Of a DNA stretch of 64,000 nucleotides, positions 36,180 through 46,530 are shown one piece after another. The DNA lies in NCBI RefSeq assembly GCF_002994745.2, contig NC_037090.1:20076001-20140000 (forward strand), read 5' to 3'. The position numbers and the translations under genes are program-made. The notes under the pieces are model-generated. The model was not told the DNA's origin. It saw only the letters and a list, made by a program, of their open reading frames with translations, and did not search any database. The stretch comes from Rosa chinensis (Eukaryota > Streptophyta > Magnoliopsida > Rosales > Rosaceae). Numbering within the stretch: the stretch's first letter is position 1; every line of letters begins with the position of its first letter.

Positions 36180-37948
36180 GGGAAAAAAATACAAACAGTA
36201 CCCAACCTATGGGCCACTCTGAATTTCTATACCCAAACTTCCGAAACTATCACAATGGTACCCCAAATATGCCGCCCGACCCAACATATATACCTACCGT
36301 CCATGACGGCGTTAACCCCTATGCCACGATGCGTATTTTTAGGGATATTTTGGTCACTTCATTCACTTAGACTTTTTTTAATATTTTTTTCCTCTCAATT
36401 TTTTTTCTTCAAACCCAGTTATATAACCTCTCTCTCTCTCTCAGATATATAACCCCCCCCCCCCCTCTCTCTCTCTCGTCCTCATTTAAACCCAGACAAC
36501 CCTCTCTCTCTCTCAGATATATAACCCCCCCCCCCCCCTCTCTCTCTCGTCCTCATTTAAACCCAGACAACCCTCTCTCTCTCTCTCTCTCTCTATAACC
36601 TCTCTCTCTCAGATATATAACCCCCCTCCCCCTCTCTCTCTCGTCCTCATTTAAACCCAGACAACCCTCTCTCTCTCAGATATATAACCCCCCCCCCCCC
36701 TCTCTCGTCCTCATACAAAGATTCTTTTTTTTTTCAAACCCAATTCCAAGGCTTTGAAACTAATATTTGTGTATATAAAAGAAGCTCAAGTACGCAAGTA
36801 CCATCCAAAGTAGTTCCAGATCAAAATTCAAGTCAAAATAAATAGCACCAGCCACAGACTCCACAATATCTGCAAGAACTTTAGGGGCTTCTACAGACCG
36901 TCCAAATACAGGCGTCTTCTCTTCTCGTCTTATAGCTTCAGTAAACTCCCTAACCTAATAAAAGTTTATCAAATTTATCCAGGAAAGCAAAATCCAAAAT
37001 TCTAACCCAGACAACCCTCTCTCTCTCTCTCGTCCCCATTCAAATCCAGAAACCCAGAAACAATCAACAACGGTGGAGCCTACCATAAACCCATTAACGA
37101 TGGTGAAATGGTGAATTAATAGCAAAAATCACTTTCTGACACCCAAAGAAGTAGCAATCAGCAGTGGTGGAGTCTAAGCTCTAACAGAGCCGATCGAGAG
37201 ACCTCGACAACCTCTTTTCTGTTTTCCTCTAATTTTTCTCACAATCACTTTCTTCACACTTAATTCCGTTTTGTTTTCTGCTCTTGTTTTCGTCGTTGCG
37301 TGTAAAAAAGGGGTTTGCAAGAAGAAATCTGGGGGAAGATAGTGTTTTTATTAGCTCTGATTGTTTGCTTTGGGGCTGATTGTTTTTGGGTCGGTTGATT
37401 TTAGGGGAGATATGAAGTGGATTGTGAGAAATTTTGGGTTTTGATCAGCTTAAATGTGGAAGTTTGAGAGGTGCCGATTTCGGTCTCAATTGCGAACACC
37501 AGAAGGTCCTCATTCCAAAGCTATAAATTCAAGCGGCATGGAGGAAAGTGTTCCTCCAACTGATGGCAGTGGTGCTCAAGGTTTGAGAGCTGAGCATAGA
37601 GACCCAAAAGAGAGAGGGTAGGTCTGTTGAAATCATCAGAAGAAAAAAAATAAAATTGAGAGAGGATTCTGGATTTCATTCTTTTGGCAATGGTCTGGAG
37701 AAGATGATGGGAGAGTTGGGAGGAAGAAGAAAATTAAGAGAGCTAGAGGAAGAAGAAGAAATCTAGTGAAAGGACGAGAATATCCCTCAAAGTTTAACAG
37801 TTGACTAATTCTGTAACGGCCAACAGTGTTTTAGGTACTAAAGTTAGGTCGGGGTCCGAACTTCAGGTACCAAAGTGATAGTTTTGGAAACTTGGGTACA
37901 GAAATTCGGAGTCGGTCATAGTTTGGGTACTGTTTGTATTTTTTTCCC
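36180..37948. mobile_element. Mutator-like element in the LINE
   Basis: 1,769 bp with TIRs of about 95 bp beginning GGGAAAAAAATACAAACAGT (left 36180; right complement ends 37948), flanked by 9-bp TSDs TCTTTGATA (36171-36179) and TCCTTGATA (37949-37957), one mismatch. No transposase is present. The interior contains a CT/C-rich minisatellite (36420-36715) and unidentified gene-like sequence (37000-37780, for example a splice-like AAAGGGGTTTGCAAG area) that is not assigned. Confidence 0.85.
36420..36715. repeat. CT/C minisatellite inside the MULE
   Basis: Four units, the regular ones about 80 bp, combine a (CT)n tract, CAGATATATAACC, a C run of up to 13, another (CT)n tract and GTCCTCATTTAAACCCAGAC. 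One unit carries an expanded CT tract and one lacks most of the C run. A related CTCTCTCTCGTCC string recurs at 37018-37036. Confidence 0.85.
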
Positions 37949-38030
37949 TCCTTGATAATGGAAATCAGGTTGGTGTGGGGTGTGTTATAAGGGGAAGTGA
38001 TGGTGAACTGCTACTTGTGGTGGGTGAACG
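37949..38030 (+). pseudogene. Plus-strand LINE ORF2, piece 3
   Basis: A short open stretch 'NGNQVGVGCVIRGSDGELL' resumes the RNase H domain at the exact point where the MULE split it. It ends at the TRIM insertion at 38031. Confidence 0.8.
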
Positions 38031-38383
38031 TGTTGAGAATATATACATCTTACATAGAAAAAATAGGACATTGTCTATGAGTTTATAAGAGTTTTAGCCA
38101 CTCTATCCATTGTCAATTAGTTTTGGATGTGAACCCCAGATTACTTTATCATGGTATCAGAGCGGGTTATCCCACGTGTGTATGACTTGCGGCCACACGG
38201 GCTCTACGTCACCCAAAGTTGTCCACATGTATGGCTGGAAAATTCGCCATACGTGTGGGGGCCTGTTGAGAATATATACTCCCACATGGGAAAAACGGGA
38301 CATTGCCTATGAATTTATAAGGGTTTTGGCCACTCTATCCATTGCCAATTGATTTTGGATGTGAACCCCAAATTACTTTATCA
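38031..38383 (+). mobile_element. TRIM (miniature LTR retrotransposon)
   Basis: Two direct terminal repeats of 121 and 120 bp (38031-38151 and 38264-38383) beginning TGTTGAGAATATATAC and ending ACTTTATCA enclose only 112 bp. The interior starts with a perfect tRNA-iMet primer site TGGTATCAGAGCGGGTT (38152-38168) and ends with a purine tract GTGTGGGGGCC (about 38253-38263). Flanks GAACG (38026-38030) and GAAAG (38384-38388) match at 4 of 5 bases, a plausible decayed TSD. The repeats differ at roughly a tenth of sites, so it is old. It is not Cassandra, since no 5S rRNA-like sequence is seen. Confidence 0.9.
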
Positions 38384-38810
38384 GAAAGGCTTCAAAGCCG
38401 CTTAAGCCTTGTGTTGCTGAGCTATAGGCATTGATCCTGGGGCCTGAGATGATGGTAGAGCATGGTTGGAGGCCTGAGATGGTGGAAACCGATTGTTTGG
38501 AGGCTGTTAATTTGATAAACAGGGAGGAGGATTGTTTGGCAGTGGAAGGAGTGCTAGAAGAGAAGATTAAACTCCTGATAGGGTATGCTAGTATTCGGAA
38601 GTGTTCATCATGTTTCTAGGGTGGCTAATGGTGCTGCTCGTGGTGTTGCTCAGTTTGTAGCCTGGTTGAATGGGCATCATAGTTGGTTAGGGGTTGGGCC
38701 CTCTTGGCTCGCGGATGTCATCGATGATGATAGACTCGTTACTCGTTCTAGTAGGGAAGAGAGTTGGGAATTTTCCACCACCGATTATTCCTATATGGTG
38801 TAATCTTTAT
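38384..38810 (+). pseudogene. Plus-strand LINE ORF2, piece 4 (end)
   Basis: C-terminal RNase H: 'CVAEL', a TAG stop (38427-38429) where Trp is common, 'METDCLEAVNLINR'-like text at about 38475-38525 with the catalytic Asp, then after a frameshift near 38600 'HHVSRVANGAARGVAQF', where the final catalytic position is changed. An A-rich end follows at 38815-38865. Together the four pieces form one decayed, 5'-truncated LINE. Confidence 0.8.
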
Positions 38811-38949
38811 CTTATTTAAATAAAAGTTTAGTCATTCTAAAAATAAAAATAAAATACACACCCTTAATTACTTAATACACACTCCTTACTCAATGCACCT
38901 ACCACTTAATTTCTCATTCTAATATTTTACTAAATACCACAACTCAAAT

Positions 38950-40640
38950 TATTATTATTATTATTTTTGAAGAATATCATGTCGATATATTAAACTCAGG
39001 CCAGAAAGGGCCATTACATATCCTCCCTCTACCATCTATGGGTAGATAAATAGTTTGTGGTAAACCACATCGATACATAGATTAGGTCCGATCATTTGAC
39101 GGTACCCATGCTCACTTATTCAAGAAAGCCTATAAACTATGTTACCAAAGACAAGTAAATAGGCAAAGTTCAAAAGAAAACGAAACTAAACTTTCTCCTT
39201 GCCCTTAACACTAGGGCTAGGAGGTTTGCTAGGGCAAATCACCTGAAGCACATCTTCAGCAGAAACCTTTTTTTGTCTTGGGAGGATTTTTATTTTTTGA
39301 GCCCAAAGGTCTTCCTTTCTTCTTCCTCTGTTCCACCTTGACCAGTGGAATGGCTTCCTTTGGGTGTAGATCTTCCTTGGGTATTAGGACACCTCCTAGA
39401 GCTTCAATCAATCCCAAATACTTAGCAGAGAATTTAGTATGAAATTCCAGGACTTTTAGCTTCTTTGGTAGCATAGATGAACTGGATGCAGTGTCACTTG
39501 CACCAAACTGAATTTTCAACTTTTTTGGAGATGTGTAGGGCGATGTAGGTCGGCCTCTTTTTGTAGTAGCTGGTTCAGTTACCACTGGGACTAATGCTAG
39601 GGCGTTGTTCTCTTCAGTAGGCCTTAAATCTTCACATCTCAACATAATGGGACGACGCAGTGCACAGTTGGAGTACCAAACAAATTTCGAGCAATTGGAG
39701 GCAGAATAGGTGTTTGCATTCCATGAAACTTGAAGACACCATGTTGAATATGAAGATCATTGAATCCAGGGAACTAGGAGGTCAGAGTAGTCCCAGTTGT
39801 AACTGGTTCATTAACATTGGCTTGCCGGACCTGTACATCTCCATGAGGGCATATATCCTGTTCATGGAAAATACGATTGCATGCCTTGCACATGCCATGT
39901 AAGTTCTCAAAGAAATATGTAATTTCTTCCACAACACCCGGGATGATTTTCAACACACGTTTCAGAAAGAAAGGGTGCGAGAGAGCATGCGTAACATGAA
40001 CCCTAATAAGGCCTTTGTTATCAAATAGCTTTTGATCAAAATCCAGATATTTTCCAGCAAGAGATGCAACATTCATAATGATTTTTTTCTCCTCTAGGGC
40101 AGGAGGAATACCTGTAATTTTAACCCAGAAGAAGAGCAAGTTCATTGTGACTGCAAGCAGATCCTCGAAGCCATCATATTGCTGCAGCAGAACAGGGGAA
40201 CGATGAAAGTACCATGGCCCTCCCCGAAGCGCTTTGTTGCGATCTTTTTTCTAATCAAAAGAAAAAACATACCGCCCATGTGTGCGATCTTGCACCTTGA
40301 ATCCTCTATCGAGTACCTAAATACATTGAAAATGACGTTGGAGATCTGCGGTGCCAAAGTGTTTTTTCGTCAGAGGTTTGGCCAGAAGGAAAGCCTGAGA
40401 AGTTGGTTTGCTTCCTGTGCCATTCAAATGTGAGATGTCCACAACTTCCGAGCCCGCTAGGGCTAGAGAAGTGGCAAAGCTTGCCGTAACATCATCAATA
40501 ATCGTCATGCTTGCGATGGTAGAGGATGCACGGTCTTGAAGGATAGGCTAGATAGGTTAGGGTTTGGGGTTTTGATGAGAGCGACTACTAGAGTCGCTTT
40601 AGGGTTTTGCAGTTCTCGTGTCTACTTACTACATGTTGAA
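38950..40640 (-). mobile_element. ORF1-only LINE-like element
   Basis: On the minus strand, 40510-39256 encodes broken pieces of a LINE ORF1-type protein. 'FWVKITGIPPALEEK' and 'FENLHGMCKACNRIFHEQDIC' match the DUF4283/zinc-knuckle arrangement, and a C-terminal 'RKKKGRPLGSKNKNPPKTKK' is an AT-hook-like basic tail. The element then ends within about 250 bp at a (TAA)n-type tail (plus ATTATTATTATTATT, about 38949-38966), with no ORF2 in between. That leaves a half-LINE, either deleted or a non-autonomous family. Several frameshifts are present. The 5' limit near 40640 is uncertain. Confidence 0.6.
39256..40510 (-). pseudogene. LINE ORF1-like protein (DUF4283, AT-hook)
   Basis: Frames 40508-40317, 40357-40142, 40145-39774 and 39645-39256 form one decayed protein. 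Its N-terminus 'MTIIDDVTASFATSLAL' is followed by the DUF4283-like region, the zinc-knuckle remnant (Cys spacing intact at three positions) and a Pro/Lys-rich tail ending in the AT-hook. It would bind RNA or DNA as the ribonucleoprotein partner of ORF2, which is missing here. Confidence 0.65.
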
Positions 40641-41419
40641 ACCGAAAAAATTCATATATCCAATTACAACGAGATTGATGTCTAGTGCATTTCTATGGCA
40701 AAAGACAAAAGATTGTGAAGAAGTACAATTGTCAAGCTCGTAAAGCATTGGACTTCTAGGTTTATTAGAAGTCTTGCCAGCAATGCGATTAAAAAAAGAA
40801 GTTACAACCTTGACGTCAAAAGAGAAAGAGGATACGATGTCCAGCTATTTCACTTCAAGTTGAACTCTAAAACTTTCAATGTTGTACACAAGCCAAACTC
40901 ATCTCTAGTGCAGTATATAAGGACCACATGAAGAGCCACCAAAGAGGAGAGGAGCATAGCAGCGTGAGGAGGAGCATGAAGAAGCGGAGTTACAGCAGCC
41001 AAAGAGAGGAAGAAAGCAAGAAAGAGGAGGTGAGCCTTTCACCGATCTGCACCTTTCCTTTGCTGTCCTCTGTCCTCAAATGATGCAGGCCTCCAGCGAT
41101 AGATACCCTACGGTATATCATATATGTTCCGACACGGCGTGCCTTAGGGTGACGATATTGTCGTTGAGCTCCAGCACGGCTTGCCTTAGGGTGCCTTATC
41201 GTCATCGAGATCTGTCTCCCAAAGCTTTCATAGCTACGATGCTTCACCGAACTCGCTCTCAGCAGCAACAAAGCAAATACAAAGCTGCTGGGGTTGACGA
41301 TGGTGCTAAACGGCAACAAAGGGCCATAACCATCCCAGCTCTCTGTCAACCATCATAGCCAAACAGCCTGCCCCAAATTTCATATCTTCTTTCCAAAGCG
41401 CCAATTCACCCTCTGTCAA
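40641..41419. other. Unassigned, promoter-like repeat
   Basis: A TATA-like CAGTATATAAGGACC near 40912 is followed by GAGGAG-rich sequence. Frames at 40990-41358 have no domain. 41361-41415 is a diverged copy of 46534-46590, so the CACTA element inserted between two tandem repeat units. It may be part of a decayed LTR element with 46531-48960; this is inference. Confidence 0.4.
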
Positions 41420-41439
41420 CCACACTACTAGGATTTTTG

Positions 41440-42180
41440 CCTTAGACATCGGCCAGAAACCGATGTTAAAAAAAAAAACCATCCGTTGTCTTAGTGGGTG
41501 ATGTTAAAAATCACGAACAAAAAGACATCGGTCAAAAATTGATGTCCAGTTCAACAATAGACATCAAGCTTATGGAACCGATGTAAAACCGTTATTACGA
41601 TGACATATTAGTGTGTTTAGATATTGTTAAATCTTCATATTTTGGCATTTAATGCTTAATGAAGTATAGGTCCAATAGCAGAAGTATTCATTTTAACATC
41701 GTTACTCATATTAGAAACAATGTCTTATATGGTATCAGACATCGGATTTTTTTCGTTTTGCCTGCCATTTGTGAGGTTCACGCATATTTTCCATATATCC
41801 TACTATTTAAGATTCAATCTACATTCCTTAGTATTGTATGAACAATGTGCAATATTATAATAAACATCGTTTCCTTTTATAAAGTGATGTCCATTTTACT
41901 ATATTACATCAGGTTTTAGGTTAACAACGATGTCTATAATAATATTAGACATCGTTTCCCAAATTGTAAATCGATGTCCATTTTGATTCTAGACATCGTT
42001 TCCCAAATTGTAAATCGATGTCCATATTGATGCTATACATCGTTTTCCAAATTATAAATCGATGTCCATATTGATGCTATACATCGTTTTCCAAATTGTA
42101 AATTGAAGTCCATATTGATACTAGACATCGTTCCCTATAGTTTACATTGACGTCCATTAGTTTTTTTAACATCGCTTCTT
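41440..42180. repeat. CACTA subterminal repeats (left)
   Basis: Repeated AGACATCG...CGATGTCCAT units. The best are in a period of about 52-53 bp between 41945 and 42130 (for example TTTCCCAAATTGTAAATCGA). Confidence 0.85.
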
Positions 42181-45121
42181 AAATATGGGGCATTGCATTA
42201 ATTCAAGCAATCTGATTATACACGATCTTAAAGCATCAGCCAGTGAATAGATTTTGGACATACAAACCACCCCAAAATCGAATCAATACATCTTATTTCC
42301 TTAAGTACATCATAAATTGAGTAAAACTACAACCTTTCTTGAAACATCAAGTATCCGGATTGCTTCATAGTATATACTAGAAAACTTCCCCGCGCTTTGC
42401 TGCAGGATGTACCGTTATTAATGAATTACCAACGCACTTTGCTGCGGAATATGTTTTTATCAATGAATTAGAACAATGACATACAAAAGGGAAATTATTA
42501 CATATTATTGAAATAGTGAAAAGAGTTTTTACATATTTTTCCTTTTAGTTGAAGTCCATTCAACTGGAGTTGGTGCAAAAATGCTAGCTCTACAAAAGGG
42601 TTATAAGTTAATCTAGCAAAAGTTGCTGCTGGAGGTTGTTCAAAATAGTAAGTGCTCCGATTGTTCGAAAGGTGATTGTTTCAGTTGCAGCTGCGGAAGA
42701 TGCTGGAGTTGGTTAGCAAAATCCTTAAATTCCCAAACCTAGTCTTCCCAACTTCTTCAATATATGCAACTTTCAAGTCCCAACTACACAAAAAACAACA
42801 AATCAGATTTTTACAGTTCCTAATAGCATCCAAAAAAAACAAAACAAACACATAGAACCTAAAACCATTTTACTGAGCAGATTCTTTTGTCGTTTTCAAA
42901 GAAGGTATACTTAACGAATAGGTATACTTAATGAATTTAAACTCCACAAGAAAAACAAATGATTATTCACACAAAGAATAAAAGCATTTGAGAGATCAAT
43001 ACTAATTTCATCAAGCTTTCTCTGCTATGATTTTTGCTCCATTCTCACTCCATTATCAAACTCCAAAATTCAATAAACAAAATCTAAACAGTTCCATTAT
43101 AAAATCAGAACCAAACTCTGATTACAGAAACATTGTAACAGGGATGTTCATAACTTGCATTAGACCTTTAAATCATTATAGGACTGGGACTTATCATGAG
43201 AAGGGGAGATTTTAGTTATACTGAAGTGATGAAGTACAACTGTGGAAACAGATTATCAATTGAATCAAATTGTTACAGTAATATTGAAAAGAAGAGGGAA
43301 AAAAAACAAAGAGAGAGAGAGAAGTTATGATATTACATAAATTTCATTGCTGATCTAGTCTCACATTCACTTACAGTTTAGATTTCCTTTAAATTTAGCA
43401 ATTCACTAATGAAAACTAAAAAATTTGTATGACTCAGATTTGCGATGCCAAATTTGTCCCCAGTATGAATGTTATTGCACCAAGTTAGTTTCTCTGTAAT
43501 AGTCTTTTGATCATTGGTTTTTAGTTGCTTTGTTTGAAGAAAAGATACACAAAAGTTTTAAATTTGTTTCAAACTCGTATCACAATTTCAACAAAGGCAT
43601 ATATGAATCTAGCTCCTGTGATTCCTAAACTCATCAAAACTTAAATTCATGGCATATAGTGTATTTAGTAGGAACCAACAAAAGCTTTTCAATTCAGTAG
43701 AATAGTTAGTTAATGAAGCTATAGATTATTACATATAATTAGTTAACCTGTCAGACTGAAGGACTTACTGAAACAATATGAGGTTTGAATATTAGTGAAC
43801 TTTATGATGAAAATTTAAAATTTTGAATCAAATCAAAGACTGCAGACATAAAACTTTAAATTATAGGTCACAAATAGATTATATATAGTTTGAAAATAAA
43901 ACAAAACAAATACATGCAGCAAGGAAAAAAATGAACAAAAAGATCAAACTCAAAAAACAAATTGTATCCAAAGAAGTCAAATAAGTACAGCAGCCAAAAC
44001 ACGAGTAGTTTCTAATTTTCCTCTCCTATGTCTTAACTGATAGCCAAAAGAAGGCTGATCTGAACCAATAAATATCATATTTATGTACATTATTAGACAA
44101 GAAGAATGTAAAAACACTCCAAAATATGATAGAACAAGCAGCTACATTTTTAAAATTCCCAAGTGGTTTCCTTTTCAAGGAACCCCATCATTTTTAAGGT
44201 CCAAGGTTGCAACAATGATATCACCTTGTAGCCCCCCAAATAAATAAAAAACTAATTGCTTTATCATACAATAGAAATACTGGATTATAGCACACATTGA
44301 ACATCTAGAAATAGTTATTTGAGATCTGATTTGTAAAGTAAAACTGTGCAGCAGAAATGCTAATGCACAAAGCCAAATTTGTCGTGATATAAATCTTTCA
44401 TACGAACTTCAAATGGAGGCAGGCTAGTTTTATATGAAAGGTGGGAATGCCTACTTTTGAAGTACTGGTTTCTTGAAGCAAGATTGTACATAAAAAGATA
44501 CTAAAAGAAACAGAAAGAACATGACAGTGATACTGTTTTCAGAAATTCCTGCAACAGACCTGTAACTTTGAAAAATCATAACTAATTATAGAAAAATCTT
44601 TTTTTGGAGATTCTAAGTCTCAAATACTCTTTAACAAGTCCACTACAAATTCTCAGAAGAAAATAACTTCAAATTATTAACAGAAAATTACAGTTTTACA
44701 GAAACAGGTCGCTGGGTCTGGAAACTGTAGTTTCTGAAATAATTTATACAAGTGATAGTCCAATTTGATAAGTACATCCAAACTCATATATAGTTTTGAA
44801 GAAAAGTGAGAACTGAAAGACAAACTATCAAAGATCATGCATCAGTTCAGTTTGTCAAAACTCAAGCTATTTGGAAATATAAAATTGAAACAGAGTATGA
44901 GTTAACAACATCACAGAAATAAAAGCTTATTCCAATTGGTTTCTATAAGAACAGAGCTTAATCAAAGAGAGGCTAAAGGATATCCAGACGTGTATTTGAA
45001 TATGAAGAGCTGCAAATCAATAGAAAGTAATCAAAGAATTGAGATTGAAATTATCTATGATCATAATTCTAACTGTTAGCTTATAAAATATATGATCATA
45101 AACTTTCCCAGGGTTATTAAC

Positions 45122-45419
45122 CTTAGAAGTGTCTGCATGATGCCAGCTGATGCTGCTATCTACTATGTTTGGCAGGCGGGCAGCCGCCTTCTCAAAGGAT
45201 AGCTTTGATTCTTTGTTAATCTCAATGCATCTCACAGACCTAGAAAACAATTAGAATTTCACTTTATAAAGTTCGAGACTTCTGAGTTTTAATACTGTGC
45301 ATTTACAGAAATCTTAAATTCTTGCCTGCATTTTCTTGTAGCAGCCAATGATAATCTGATAACACCTGCTCCTGCATACAAATCAGCAACAGATGCTCCA
45401 AGAGGGACATGCCTTTGAA
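45122..45419 (-). pseudogene. Captured RNA methyltransferase exons (RlmD-like)
   Basis: Two consecutive exons on the minus strand, 45419-45326 (94 nt) and 45239-45122 (118 nt), read in one uninterrupted frame across the splice. They contain 'GASVADLYAGAGVIRLSLAA' and then 'CIEINKESKLSFEKAAARLP' and 'ISWHHADTS'. This is the S-adenosylmethionine-binding core (motif I, AGAG) of the plant (uracil-5)-methyltransferase family related to RumA/RlmD. The first donor is GC (AG|GCAAG), the acceptors are AG and the second donor is GT. The catalytic C-terminal part and the N-terminus are missing, so this is a fragment taken up by the CACTA element and not a functional gene. A nearby stretch (about 45498-45536) repeats a 'VADLYVGT'-like string. 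Confidence 0.75.
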
Positions 45420-46530
45420 CTAACAATGCAAGAAAATCATATTATCAAACGCTAACCATATATGAACTTTGTGACATGTACAAGAAAGTTCAGTTTACCT
45501 CTCGGCTTGCACGGGTACCAACATACAAATCAGCTACCTGATATCCATGAGAGTAAAAGATAAGTTAAGAAACCCAACTTAAACCATGCCTACAAAATAT
45601 GAAGCAGCAAATAGATCAGAACAAACCAAGAGAATTAAAACCTAGATGCCAACATTCAAATTCAAAAGGAATACCATTCGATGATCAGCTCAAAGGTTCA
45701 GATTCACCAACCTGATTAAAACCCAGCAAATTTCAGAAACCTAACAATGGAGAAATTGAAAATTCGAAGCTAGAGGAGAAAAAGTGAGTCTTTTCAAAAG
45801 ACTAGTTGTGAGCTTACCCATTTTATCATGTGATTATATTGGGCACCCAGTCTTCTTCAGGGAACGTAGGAATCCCCAAATCTCCACCCATCTATAATTA
45901 AAACCCTAAAATTGAAAACCCACAAAATTCTCAGGACCCAAACAGAAAATAAAGAATTCAGGCGCAGTGACTCACCATTAACGCGATTAATTTAGATTGA
46001 AACCTATTGTAGAGGGTGCTTTGCCAGATTGAACTCTTCTGAGATCCTAGAAAGCTTGAGAGAGAGATAGAGAGAGAGAGAGAGCTTGCGGGTGGAGGTG
46101 ATAGTGCCGATGAGGGGTTGGAGGTGGTTAAGGAAAAAGAGACAGTAGCGGGAGTGAGCGGAGAGGAAGGCGATGGTGGCCGTAGAAATTAAGAGGGCGG
46201 GAGAGGAAGGAGGAGAGGGCTTGAGTTTCGGGCAAGAGCGAGAGAGAAAACGATGAAAGTGAGTGAGATAAAAGTAGGAAAAATAATAAAGTGTGGGGGA
46301 ATGAAAATTTTGTTCCCCGCCTACCCGAAAGTTTTTAACTTAGTCTTTCCGCGTTTTTGTAAAATTTTCAATCAAAGTGTAGACATTGGTCAACAGTAAT
46401 AAACGATGTCAATTATATACATATAAATCGGAATTTGAGGAATCGATGTTAATGACATTTTTTTACATCACGTGAATTCCTCACCGATGTGATTGTCGTG
46501 ATGTCTAAGAGCAAAATTCTAGTAGTGCCA

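Larger units (their letters stand above)
41423..46527. mobile_element. CACTA element with captured host exons
   Basis: 5,105 bp. Ends are CACTACTAGGATTTTTGC (41423) and, on the other strand, CACTACTAGAATTTTGC (from 46527). The 3-bp TSD CCA (41420-41422 and 46528-46530) is typical of En/Spm-CACTA elements. Subterminal regions (41440-42180 and 46370-46515) contain many direct and inverted copies of AGACATCG/CGATGT, the expected transposase-binding arrays. There is no TNPA/TNPD-like coding sequence, so it is non-autonomous. The interior is mostly AT-rich without genes, apart from two exons of a host RNA methyltransferase gene (45122-45419, minus). Confidence 0.92.

Noticed and set aside
35532..36452. 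306-codon plus-strand open frame as a gene
   Set aside because: It is a chance fusion of antisense LINE sequence, the plus-strand LINE piece 2 and MULE terminal sequence.
38031..38383. TRIM as the Cassandra family
   Set aside because: Cassandra LTRs contain a 5S rRNA-like promoter sequence, and none is present here.
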